The notes below the pieces were generated by a model. It was given only the letters and a program-made list of their open reading frames with translations. It did no database searches and had not been told where the DNA came from. A stretch of 64,000 bases of DNA, taken from contig DF239826.1 of the NCBI GenBank assembly GCA_000507305.1, positions 16,001 to 80,000 on the forward strand, in the 5' to 3' direction. The DNA comes from Breviolum minutum Mf 1.05b.01. Lineage: Eukaryota > Sar > Dinophyceae > Suessiales > Symbiodiniaceae. Position 1 is the stretch's first letter. Every line of letters starts with the position of its first letter. Of the stretch, positions 11,101 to 19,936 are shown piece after piece. A program made the translations under genes and the position numbers.

Positions 11101-13030
11101 GAACATGAAGAGTGGGTGAACTTTCCTGGGAAAACGTCTTTTGAAAATCATTTCACTAGGACACAGCTGCCTCGCGATTCATCCGTGAGAAAAACACCGC
11201 TAACCACAGCGACAAATCATGGCATCTTGCAACAAAAGCGACATGTGTGGCAAATTAATTGCACACTGTAGCTCTTCCATCCTTGGCATCTTCACTGCCA
11301 CGGGCAATCATACTCTCAACTTGAGATCACATGCAGCCGCGCAGGCAAAATGGCACCACATTCGGTTGATCATCTGTTAGAAGACAAAAAATTGCCAAAC
11401 TTTACAGCTGCACTTGGTTCCATCTTCGGCGTTGCTTGCAGACCAAGCACAATTGCTTGGAAAGGAGCGACAAGACTTTGACCTGGTTGATGGACATGGT
11501 TTTCTGCTGGCGGCTGTATGCATACTCCACAAAACCTGAGTTTACGAGGCAAAAGAGCTTTTAAAGGAAGTTGATGCGGCTGAAGGTTTGATACACAGAT
11601 TGCACTCTTCCTGGACTGTTTCCCATCTGAAGAGTTTTTTCTCCAAGTTTTGCTCCAAGTTGCGTTGGATTCTTGCTGCCAAATTGTGATCCACAGAGTT
11701 TTGGTTCAGGAAGCGCCGCATTTGCCAGAAATCTTTGGATGCCTTGCACATGGTCATGCTCCCCCTGCTCCCCCGTGCGGAGTGAATGGTGAAAAGTGAA
11801 AAGGTAATGATTCTGATGATGGATGTGATTCTGTGGTATGTACAATTCTTCTTCTCTCCCCTTGTATGGCAGTGCAGGTGAAGATAAACAAGAATCTAAC
11901 TTCTGGATTCAGTTTACGTAGAAGCATGTGCATGATGTGTATGGTGGGCATTTCACTACACAGGATGCCTGTGTCTGGTCACGCAAAGCAGAGTGACGCA
12001 ACCATGGAACAGAAATACGGAATGCGATTCCATGTCAATATATCTGACCAGGATATATACATACATGATGTGTAGTGTTCAAATGCTGGTCTTAAAAACC
12101 CAATATGTATGTCTTACTTCTGTAATTTCTCAATATGTCATATCACTTTACGCGGTGTCGAGTCATTTCATGAACTTTCAGCAACTCCGCCTCTTCAGAC
12201 ATAGTTCTGAGCTGACCCAGGCTTGCTGTGATGCTACCAACCACGTAAGCAAAGCCCACCTTGGCTCAACTTTCTGACAGTCAGATTTGGTGTCTCATTT
12301 GCCGACCCACTGAAATGTTTCATGCATTTTTTCATATGATGCTGACCAGCCACCAGTGCAAAAACCACAACTCCTATGGTAAAACCACGCTCAATCTCAT
12401 TGGTCGGTGTCACATCCATGCCTAGAGAGAGTTCCACATCGAATCCAATGACTGTGAGTGCGTGTCGCTGCATGTCTTCATGTATGAGATCCACCATCAA
12501 AAAAAACTCAAAGCTGCACCTGCTGGAGTAAACTGAGTTAGACTCCAGTGAAGGGACACCAAATACCTCAGCTACCAGCTACCTTTGAACAAGCTTGTTA
12601 TTCGACCCGGACTTACATCACATGGCATATTAGCTGCGTATCTGCCAACCAAAGCTTATTTCAGCCGAAGGACAGGTGTTCCCATGGAAAGTCCGTCATG
12701 AGCCACTCCTTTGTCCATGTATTGAGACCTGCATAGCTTGGATTGGGACAACTCTTGGTAGGAGAAACATCTCTGTGCCAAATCTCCACCAAAAGCCACA
12801 GTGCTTCAGCCTGAATTACTGTTAGCATCTGCAAGAGCAAACCATCCGCAGGCAATCACGTGGTTCACCTGCGGCTTTGCCACCAGTATCCCCGGCATTG
12901 GGCACAGGAATATACTGGCACTGCAGCTTTCCAAAGGTTTCACTTTCGACTTCTCTTCCGGCCCACAAGCTGCTAAGAACCAAGTCACCGTGAAGAGAAG
13001 CAGCATCATCTTGAAGATGTTGAATAAGAC
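7970..13030 (-). CDS. Cyclic-nucleotide-binding-domain ion channel (CNG/HCN/EAG-like), multi-exon
   Basis: Likely a plasma- or organelle-membrane cation channel of the six-helix family with a C-terminal cyclic-nucleotide-binding-type domain. Reading down the minus strand: a hydrophobic S5-like exon (12869-13030), a linker exon (about 12729-12811 or 12828), a pore/S6 exon (about 12386-12490), an S6-end exon near 12275-12322, C-linker exons 11597-11742 and 11444-11535, the start of the binding domain 11063-11125 (KVHPLFMFLNES), a late binding-domain exon 9795-10038, then 9229-9296, 9063-9106, 8905-8977 and the last exon 7970-8113 ending in TAG. Family features I rely on are the DVTPTN-type pore exit with a hydrophobic S6, FW-x-MRRFL in the C-linker, VKVLSLLSKQL, the HPLF entry to the binding domain, and CEVLLVD with FDELV at its end. 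S1-S4 were not found; some joins, including those of the last exons, are not resolved. Oddities: no GYG filter, and an in-frame stop at 9966-9968. Confidence 0.55.
8905..8977 (-). CDS. Candidate exon between the binding-domain and terminal exons
   Basis: Acceptor TTTTTCTTTAAAG, 73 bases, then a GC donor (CCAAG|GCAAAG). It reads FDMILCPGST and then KEYHGTILYLP. The pyrimidine tract is good and the composition is protein-like. No domain recognised. Confidence 0.4.
9063..9296 (-). CDS. Two candidate exons, phase-compatible
   Basis: Exon 9229-9296 (acceptor ATTCAG, donor TTG|GTAAAG) reads EAAQECSFLQLLRMVEKP and leaves one base. Exon 9063-9106 (acceptor TTGGCCTTTCAG) takes up that phase and reads SEAWRKARMSLRR before a TAA. 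Either this is a true C-terminus, or the second exon is cut short by an earlier donor and the gene continues to 7970. Confidence 0.4.
9795..10038 (-). CDS. Exon covering the end of the cyclic-nucleotide-binding-type domain
   Basis: From acceptor GCGTCAG|G to donor GTTCAG|GTCAGA. It reads YHVGEAKAYTDCEVLLVDPK, then four extra codons Val-Ser-Ser-stop, then VFDELVAAVCKVLADYVAVH and FEEILNVVEHSVVRHSW. The CEVLLVD...F pattern followed by a Tyr-Ala-type helix resembles the last strand and C-helix of this domain. The frame is identical on both sides of the TAA (9966-9968), and a GTC flanks the extra 12 bases on each side, so the stop looks like a small in-frame insertion. Confidence 0.5.
10039..11062. 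other. Intronic sequence of the channel gene with unplaced exon candidates
   Basis: Minus-strand reading YIRITDNAGNEFKAQK near 10408-10460 and HRGVCSEFVSDWQGQQDL near 10128-10185 could be exons of the middle of the binding domain, but I could not join them in phase. Confidence 0.3.
11063..11125 (-). CDS. Channel exon: end of C-linker / start of binding domain
   Basis: Acceptor GTTTTCCCAG|G, donor AATTG|GTATGG, 63 bases with one leading and two trailing bases. It reads KVHPLFMFLNESLGYTETEN. The His-Pro-Leu-Phe string is the usual entry into cyclic-nucleotide-binding domains of CNG/HCN/EAG channels. Confidence 0.5.
11444..11742 (-). CDS. Two channel exons encoding the C-linker
   Basis: Exon 11597-11742 begins after GTGCAAG|G and reads ASKDFWQMRRFLNQNSVDHN and then LAARIQRNLEQNLEKK. 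Exon 11444-11535 begins after AACTCAG|G and reads FVEYAYSRQQKTMSINQVKV and then LSLLSKQL. Together they match the helix pattern that follows S6 in dinoflagellate and other protist CNBD channels. The exact donor of the first exon is unsettled: the GT donor at 11596 leaves the wrong phase, and an earlier GA donor would fit. Confidence 0.5.
12275..12490 (-). CDS. Channel exons: pore loop and S6
   Basis: The frame around 12345-12490 reads MQRHALTVIGFDVELSLG, then MDVTPTNEIERGFTIGVVVF and ALV. A second stretch, 12275-12322, reads SANETPNLTVRKLSQ. The DVTPTNEIER string followed by a hydrophobic helix matches the pore exit and S6 of the family. The segment where TVGYGD would be expected reads SLGMD, so the usual potassium filter is absent. 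The 5' boundary is not fixed. Confidence 0.5.
12729..13030 (-). CDS. Channel exons: S5-like membrane segment and linker
   Basis: Exon 12869-13030 (acceptor GTCCTGCAG|G, donor CCGCAG|GTGAAC, 54 codons, phase 0-0) reads VLFNIFKMMLLLFTVTWFLA followed by a charged turn. Exon 12729-12828 (or from 12811 if the AG|G site is used) reads EALWLLVEIWHRDVSPTKSC and leaves one base, compatible with the pore exon. The S5 assignment is inference from hydrophobicity and order. Confidence 0.45.
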
Positions 13031-13934
13031 CTGCAGGACAACATGTCTCAGCGAGGTCGTCACTGGGCAAGTGGTCAAGTAGTTAGGAGTTGGCTGCAAC
13101 TCAGAAGATGCAGCGCTAAGGCAAGGACACTGTAATACTCCGAGTCTAGGGCATCTTCGATCTGCTCAAAAAGACCTTTGCAGTAAAAGACTTTCCGAAA
13201 ACGTTTCATTCTGTCAAGATGATGGTGCAAAGATCATCCATGGCATATGTCCATGGTCTTTCTGATGCTTCATAAGCTTTGACATCCAAGGAACGTTTCA
13301 GACGGACCAACCTCAGCAAACCTTAGCTGCAAACGGTATGAAGAAGCTACAAGCCCTGGAAAGAACACCAACTTTCCCATGCGTCATGAACAACCCCCTC
13401 ATACTTTCCTGGCAAGCTGCGCACAACGCGAGCAAGCCTGCACCAAAAAGACAGTCGCTTTTCTGCACATCGAGCCAGTTTTAGTCAACAAGAATGGATG
13501 CAAATCACTTGCCTTACAACTCGAGTCAATCGGATGGCCACCGCCTCATGTTGCTGATGCGATCCGATTGACTCTCTCAACAAGACAGAGGTCTGCTCTC
13601 GAACCGGATCCCGGCCCATCTTGTGGAATGCAGATCTCACCTGCAATTTCCACCTCACCCGAAAAGACTTGGCATTCGACCTCACTATTCGCGTCCGAGG
13701 CTATGATTGTGAAGACCTTGGTCCGTCAAACAAGTTGCCATGAAATGCCATGGATGCCATGAAATATCGAACCCCGACTCCTGAGTGTCAAGCCCAATCT
13801 GGGACCAAAACCACCAAGTCGACTACCTGAGGCCATGTTTTTTCAAATTGAAGCACTTGGTAGAAAGGAATCGAAGAATTTCACTGGAGCATATGCTGCC
13901 AAATGGCAAACCAAGTTTTCAAATATCTCTTCAC
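13031..13934. other. No confident exon
   Basis: A minus-strand stretch near 13560-13605 reads MGRDPVREQTSVLL after CATTCCACAAG and could be a small exon. Voltage-sensor helices expected upstream of the S5-like exon were not found here. Confidence 0.25.
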
Positions 13935-14081
13935 CTCAGTTGCCAATTGCAACTTGTAGCGTCGGGGCTTGCAGATCCCTTCAAATTTCTTCGGACAAAA
14001 GTTGCATTTGTAGAGTCTCATCCAAGCAGCTATCTTTCTTGGCTCCATGATAGTAATTCCTTCTTCCACCTGATCCAAGCT
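13935..14081 (-). CDS. Candidate internal exon, product unknown
   Basis: 49 codons, phase 0-0, between acceptor TTTTCTTCGCAG and donor ACTGAG|GTGAAG. It reads SLDQVEEGITIMEPRK, later KCNFCPKKFEGICK with a Cys-x2-Cys, and ends in a basic stretch. It may be an upstream exon of the channel gene or of a neighbour. Confidence 0.45.
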
Positions 14082-15442
14082 CTGCGAAGAAAATGACAAC
14101 ATCATGTGGATGCCAACTGCTCGGTCACTCCACTTTTCAAAAGAGCCCTTGAACAAGAAATTTAGGTCCAGACATATCCAGTGGTAAGGGACATACCAAC
14201 ATTCACTGTCCAAAAGATCAGTGTGAGCCTGACCACATTGCAGCACCCAAGTACCCAAGTGCAAACATCAAATTGTTTTGCTCATCCGCAGGAAAAAAAA
14301 AATGCAGCCAAGGTGCCAATCCATGACTACTAAGGGAGTCGTCTGTGGAGGACTCAGTTTTTGGAGAAAATAACATCATCATTCCAAAAAGATATGAGGC
14401 AACGTTCGAAAGGAATTTAAAGATAAAAGGAGGTGAAACACAAAAAAAACTTGGCTTATGTATCATCATAGAAGATGTCTTCTTTGAATTAAGCAACAGT
14501 TGCATCGACAACTCAACCCATCAACTCGTTGCAAAAAACAGCTGTTTCACCGCGGCCAGGTGGCTTGAAAGCTTGCAGGGGGACTGCAAACAAGTCATAC
14601 ATGATGAGCATTCCACCAAACATGTCCTGCGTCCAGCTTGATGAGAGCTTAAGATGAGAGCTTGCACGGTATGATGATGATGATGATGATGATGATGACG
14701 ACGACGACGATGATGATGATGAAGATGACGCTGATGATGCAGCAACTCAATTTCTTCGATTCAACTGCATTTGAACCCGCTGTCCCAGGCAAGCCGAGTA
14801 AGGCTGCTCGGGTAGGAGATGAAGGACCGCCACGTAAGCGATTTGAAGAACTCAGCATGCAGATTTGAGGCATTTGGCATTTCAGACTTTGCACTTGAAA
14901 ACTTGTCGCTTGTCCAAGCGACCACTCCTGGTTCAAAGCCTTCTTTGCGTTCCATGGTACTAGTTTAGCAAGCAAACCTATATACTAAGGACAAACCAAC
15001 TCATGCTACTTTGTTGAGGTAAGCTTAGACTAAGCACCTTGATGTGCACTCACGGTCCCAACAGCTAAAAGCAAAAGATCAAGTGCTCAGATCAAGACAT
15101 CCAGTGCGGAGCTGTCAGACGACTCTTTTCCCACAGCCTCAGTTGAGGCTAGGAACACAATGGCGTGGTACCACAGTGAAATATCCTTGCAAAATGCGAT
15201 GCTTGTTACCCTAAGAGGCCTTCCATTCTCATATATTCCAAGAAGATTTCGCGCCCTCATCATGTTGCAATTGAGTCACAGATGAAGAGGCGTCATCAGA
15301 ATCTAGTTTGCCTGGGTCCAGGCTGTTTCTTGCATCACAACCAAAAGAGGCTTCAAAGAAATACAGAGGTTCAACCTGCAGATTCTATTGAGAATTGGAT
15401 TCAAATCTCCTCAGGTCTGCAACCCAAGATCTGTCTCACAAC
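14082..15442. other. No confident gene; contains a GAT/GAC trinucleotide tract
   Basis: Several open frames on both strands overlap, none with paired splice signals I trust. The trinucleotide tract at 14671-14739 is listed separately. Confidence 0.3.
14671..14739. repeat. Trinucleotide repeat (ATG/GAT/GAC)n
   Basis: About 23 trinucleotides of ATG/ACG phase with a middle block of GAC. One plus-strand frame gives an Asp tract followed by EDDADDAATQFLRFNC and a stop; another gives Met runs. A simple repeat is the safest call. Confidence 0.85.
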
Positions 15443-15604
15443 TTTCCCCCCATGTCTGGACAGGTCTGCCGGCCAATAAGCCAATTCTCAATGGATCTGT
15501 CTCCAAACGTGTCCAAGCCACTCTTGCTGGTCTGCCGGCGCGTTGGGCGAACTTGCTGCACTTTGCTTTCACTCGCCCAAAGGCGGCGCAAAGGAAACCT
15601 ATCA
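15443..15604 (-). CDS. Candidate internal exon, product unknown
   Basis: 162 bases between acceptor GGCAGGCAG and donor GGAAA|GTTGTG. It reads DRFPLRRLWASESKVQQV, then TSKSGLDTFGDRSIENWLIG, and ends CPDMGGK. It is GC-richer than its surroundings. No family recognised. Confidence 0.4.
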
Positions 15605-16800
15605 CTGCCTGCCATAGCTCGCGAAGCAAACCAAAGGTGGGGGAAAGAAGCCATTTAACTGACAGCCTCATATTTCATGAACAAATCCATGGCGTCCCTT
15701 TCATGATGAACAGGTCCAAATCGGCTCCCATCCCTAAACAGAGGGGTTTTGAATCCAGTAAGACATCCCGCAGATACTTCCGCCCTTCGTGCCTAGTCTC
15801 GATTTCGAACTATGATCGGTGGCAATTGATGATCGCATAGGACTCACCTCCACATGAAGCTTTCCAAAAGATTCAGGGAGAGCCGTGACGACAGGCATCT
15901 TAATGGTTGGGCAGAAGAATCAACCTTTTGCATCAACACCTCAGCAAGCCTCATTTTAGCCGCTGATCAACCAGGATGGTCACTGAAAGCAAAATGGATC
16001 TTAAAAAAGGTCCCGAAAGATTCGTATCATATTTGTATATTTGTATGCATATATGATTATAAAGTCATGAATCTATTGTATAGATATATAAATATATGAT
16101 ATATTATATGCATATATGTATATGTAGATGTATATGATTTTGTGTGTACATACATATTCATCAATGTGGCATTGGAAGCAGCATGTATGGAAAATGGGCC
16201 TCGTCTTCTCCAATCATTTCGGATTCACTGTCACCAGCTGGATCGACATCCTCCGAACGCAAGCAGTTTGGCTCAGTTTGGCATACCGGATTATTCACTG
16301 CACCATCACATTTTGATGCCAAGCAACAAGGTCCCCTCGCAGCTTCAGAGTTGCAGGCGGTGCCTGGAATCCAGGCTTCAGAGTTGGGAGATTGATCTTG
16401 TCATCAAAAAAAACACAAACTAGAGAAACACCCACATTGAAGGTGTGCGTCTACCCAATCTCCTGGCCTCTGTCCTTGGAAGGTGAAAGTGCAAAAAGTT
16501 CAAACAATCCCAATAAGAAAGGCTAGCTGTATCATGGAAAGGCTTCAGTACAAGATGGCGATATCAAGGCAAGCATCAAGATAGGTGATGGTGATGATGG
16601 TGGTCCATGCTTCGTTGGAGCACTAAAGGGCGACTTCACGGTGGTTGGGGAAGCATCTTCCAATGCAAGGCCTGAGCACTAAAAGGCACGTTGAAGGTAG
16701 CCCTAAGAGTTGAGCTTTCGTGAATCCTCGCCTTCATGATGTGTCCGCTCTTGTACTTCTCGCACACGGACACCCCAGTCCTCAGGGTCCTGGAACAAAA
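15605..16800. other. AT-rich intronic or intergenic sequence
   Basis: Contains a TATATA-rich stretch at 16060-16140 and no exon I can support. Confidence 0.4.
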
Positions 16801-16864
16801 AACACAACAATTGCCATGCTGTGACTTACGGTAGGCACTTGGTGAGACATGGTGATAGTATACC

Positions 16865-17630
16865 TTTGATGCTCACAAGTCCTTCCCGGGATCTGCCACC
16901 GTGTTTGGAAGCTTTGGGCTCCTTGGTACCATGGAAGGTGCGTTTTACACCCATGTTGAGGTGACATGGACATGGTGGGCTTTCCCCCTGAAGCCAAGCT
17001 ACTGAGTGAAGAAGGAATTGGAGCTTGGAGCCTGGACGGTCCAGTGATGAACAACCAAATCACGCGGCACCCAAAAATCGAGGCAAAGGCCAAACAAAAA
17101 ACACGTCAAACTGCTAAGAAATCAGCCTGAAAGTCCGCAGCTCTGATTTCCTGCCAGAAAAATGACCACTCTCCCAAATTTCAAAAATCTCAAGGTTCGT
17201 GGACGAAAAATTTCATGGCCAGCTTGTGCAGTCCAAATGAAACAAGCTGATTGCAAACGCCAAGTCACCTGGTCAAGATCTTGCAACCTTTGCTGTGTGG
17301 CTCGACTTAGCTCCTGCAACGATGCCAACGACAATGCCTTTCTGGAACATGCTTCAATGATGTGCGTTACCTTTGAAGGACACAAAAACTCAGCCATCTG
17401 CTCCTCACAACAATCGATCGGCAAACACCTGTATACATTTGTCGGAATTTATCCAAGTTGTGCTTCATTCAACTGACCGTCTCCTCCTCATGACATTCAT
17501 TGAGCTGCTGCAAAAGCCGCTTGAAGCGTGAGGACTTCTGCAAGGGCGGCGGTTGCTGTGGAAGGCGCATGGGAGCCGGCATAGCGCTGTTGTGGCAGGG
17601 CCACACTGGGGCCCAGTGAGCCCAGTGTGG
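16865..17630 (-). CDS. Multi-exon gene fragment, Pro-rich then helical; function unknown
   Basis: Three consecutive exons join in phase 0: 17478-17630 (acceptor AATTTCACAG, donor GAGACG|GTCAGT; starts PHWAHWAPVWPCHN, ends FKRLLQQLNECHEEET), 17371-17403 (acceptor TTGTGAG|G, donor CAAAG|GTAACG; EQMAEFLCPSK) and 17269-17313 (acceptor TTGCAG|G, donor CCAG|GTGACT; ELSRATQQRLQDLDQ). A fourth candidate, 17106-17150, is also phase 0 and reads EIRAADFQADFLAV before a stop, which would end the protein. If it is not terminal, further exons may lie near 16865-17030 (SFQTRWQIPG). The product looks like a proline-rich segment followed by a coiled-coil-like helix. Confidence 0.5.
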
Positions 17631-17679
17631 CTGTGAAATTCCGTGAAATTGCAATCCCAGAACGCCTTTAGTCACTTAG

Positions 17680-18021
17680 TCAAGTCATGTCTTGTGCTGC
17701 TGTGCTGGAAATCCTCATGAGGCAAAAAACCCTTCTTGTGGCATGGGCTTTTTCTTTGGCTGGTCTTGATCCTGAGGGCTGACCACAAAACAACCAAATG
17801 AAGTCTGCGTCTCTGATGTCAGTCGGTGATAAATAAGAAAGCCTTGCTTCCTTCGTGAAGTAGACATAGAAGTCCCAAATTTGCAGCAATTTTACTTCAA
17901 CGGGTAACGCAGTCTTGACAGCATTGAATATAGCCAAAGATTCAAGAAGAACTGCTATGCAAATCATGTATCCTTCAATGCTGACAGCGGACATAACGTG
18001 TTTGTGAAACATGTTCGGCAA
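17680..18021 (-). CDS. Open minus-strand stretch, possible exon, product unknown
   Basis: About 110 codons stay open, with a hydrophobic part CIAVLLESLAIF and then KLLQIWDFYVYFTKEARLS. An acceptor-like TACTTCACGAAG|G lies inside, so only the second part may be exonic. It lies just upstream of the exons at 17.1-17.6 kb and could belong to them. Confidence 0.3.
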   Translation of the reverse strand: MPNMFHKHVMSAVSIEGYMICIAVLLESLAIFNAVKTALPVEVKLLQIWDFYVYFTKEARLSYLSPTDIRDADFIWLFCGQPSGSRPAKEKAHATRRVFCLMRISSTAAQDMT

Positions 18022-18766
18022 CTTACCTCTAAGCGGAAGCAGTGATGCAAAAAAGAAGCATCATAACCAAGACTTGGAACAAAAAACTGGTGGTTGACAA
18101 ACTGCTGGGCATGCAATAGTTCAATATCTATCGGAAGGGGATCAACGGATCATGATCTTTGCATCCAGCAGTGAAAAGAGTGAAGCTATTTGCATCACTG
18201 CTACCGTTTGCAGAATTGAGGCAAAGTAGATCTATACCTTTGGGCTAAATTTCTAGAAGCAGGATCTTTGACGGAAAATCCAAGCGTCCTTTCTTGACAG
18301 CTATGCACACTGATGGACAGAAAGGTATTTTGCACATAAGCCCTCAAGATTCAGCGCTGTCCACCTGATCAGTTCGAAGCTCTGTGACCATTGCCAAGAT
18401 GTTTTGTTTCTAAGCAAGCTTTAAAAGCAAATGGTGGTGTGATTTTAAAAAAAAAACGTGATTGCGGCAAGAATTGGCCAATCTTGATCTCTATCTAATT
18501 TCAATGAATTGCATGACATTCAAAAAAAAAATCCTAGAAATGTCAACTACTTCGCTCCAGACCTGGAGATTGCAATGAGAAGGTGCTTTAGAAGCAGGCA
18601 ACCAACAAGACCTCAGGCTTCAGCACCCAAGGACCCCAACAAAAAAACACCAATTTTTCTGTGGCCAAGTTGCGAAGTGCTAGCAGAGAGGCGAGCACGG
18701 TAGAAATCTACACCTTGGAGCTGTTCCGGAAAACTCGGGGAAACTCGAAGCTTCAAAGGAAAACAC

Positions 18767-18873
18767 AGGAGCTAAGTCAGCAAAGTATCTCAAGTGTTGC
18801 TTTTCACCCATTTCACCCAAGTAGCCATGGGTCACGGCATGCTGTGCACTGGAACGATCTTCAACAGCATTTC
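18767..18873 (-). CDS. Candidate internal exon, product unknown
   Basis: Acceptor GATTCTGCAG|G and donor GCTCCT|GTGTTT, 35 codons plus two leading bases. It reads NAVEDRSSAQHAVTHGYLGE and MGEKQHLRYFADLAP. Balanced composition and good splice signals; family not recognised. Confidence 0.45.
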
Positions 18874-19936
18874 CTGCAGAATCCAAATAGCACCATGGTC
18901 GCCTGAGCACAACAGCTTCATCGAAACAAAATATGTAATTTAATATGACAAGCTGAAAACTTCCAAAATTTCATCTCGCCTCTCAGAGATGTCTGATGCT
19001 GGCCCTTGTGCTACACCCCAATACTCCACCTGAATTGAAGCATGCAGAGCCAGGTGGTTTCTCTGGCTTATCTTTGCATGAATGCTGCTGCCATCTATTC
19101 TGTCAAGGCACCTTCAACAGCACCGCAACACGTGCCTCTCCGGGCATGGTGTCGTACTCTGCCACCTTTCGAGTGCGTAGTCAACATATGTCAACATCGT
19201 CAGTTCGTACCGTAACCATTCAAGTTATCAATTCAGTGAGAGCTCAAGTAACAACGTATTGGTGTTCTACAAAAATTTAAATTAGTCTTGGCTTGAGGAC
19301 AAGGAATCTTAGCCATAGCACTCTGAATTTCGAATCCAAATCTCCCCTCAAAGGTCCGCTTGCCAGTAACAGTTGCCATTGTGCACGAAAGGACCGCTCA
19401 GGACTTGGAACCTGTAAACTGTCAGCACATGCTTGACAGCCCGCGCCTCGCGCAAAACCGCTAAAACCTTCTGCCCGAAGCTCGAGTTAAGACTTTTCAA
19501 TCCCAGCGCAGATGACATGACGCCTTGGAATCAAGGAACAAAACGTTGCAGAAGTATGGATATCCCATTTGTAGAATTTGTGATATGTGTTTGAACTGCA
19601 TGTACACTGATGCACAGTAGTGTTGAGATACTCTACGGAATCAGGAATGCAAGCAGGAAGCTCAAATAGCTTGAACCACCCCTCTTCTGAAGCAAGGTGA
19701 TAGCCTCCCGTGTTTTCGAAGCAGACTTTTTAAAGATACAAGGAAAAGAAACTGGAAATGACGGGTCCATTTGGAAAAGCTCAAGACGATGTAGCCTTTG
19801 GAGTCTTTTATGGTATCAAAAGGTAAGAAACCTTCGCTACCGCTAAGGGTGCACCAAGCTCACTGAAACTCGGCTCTGTTTGAAGATGGACACTTCGTAC
19901 AACAAGATGCAAACGCAAAGAGTGTTGGCATGTTGC
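18874..19936. other. No confident exon
   Basis: Short open frames only. It could be 3' sequence or introns of the gene whose exons lie at 19937-24357. Confidence 0.3.

Noticed and set aside
14521-14745. His-rich minus-strand frame
   Set aside because: Produced entirely by the trinucleotide repeat.
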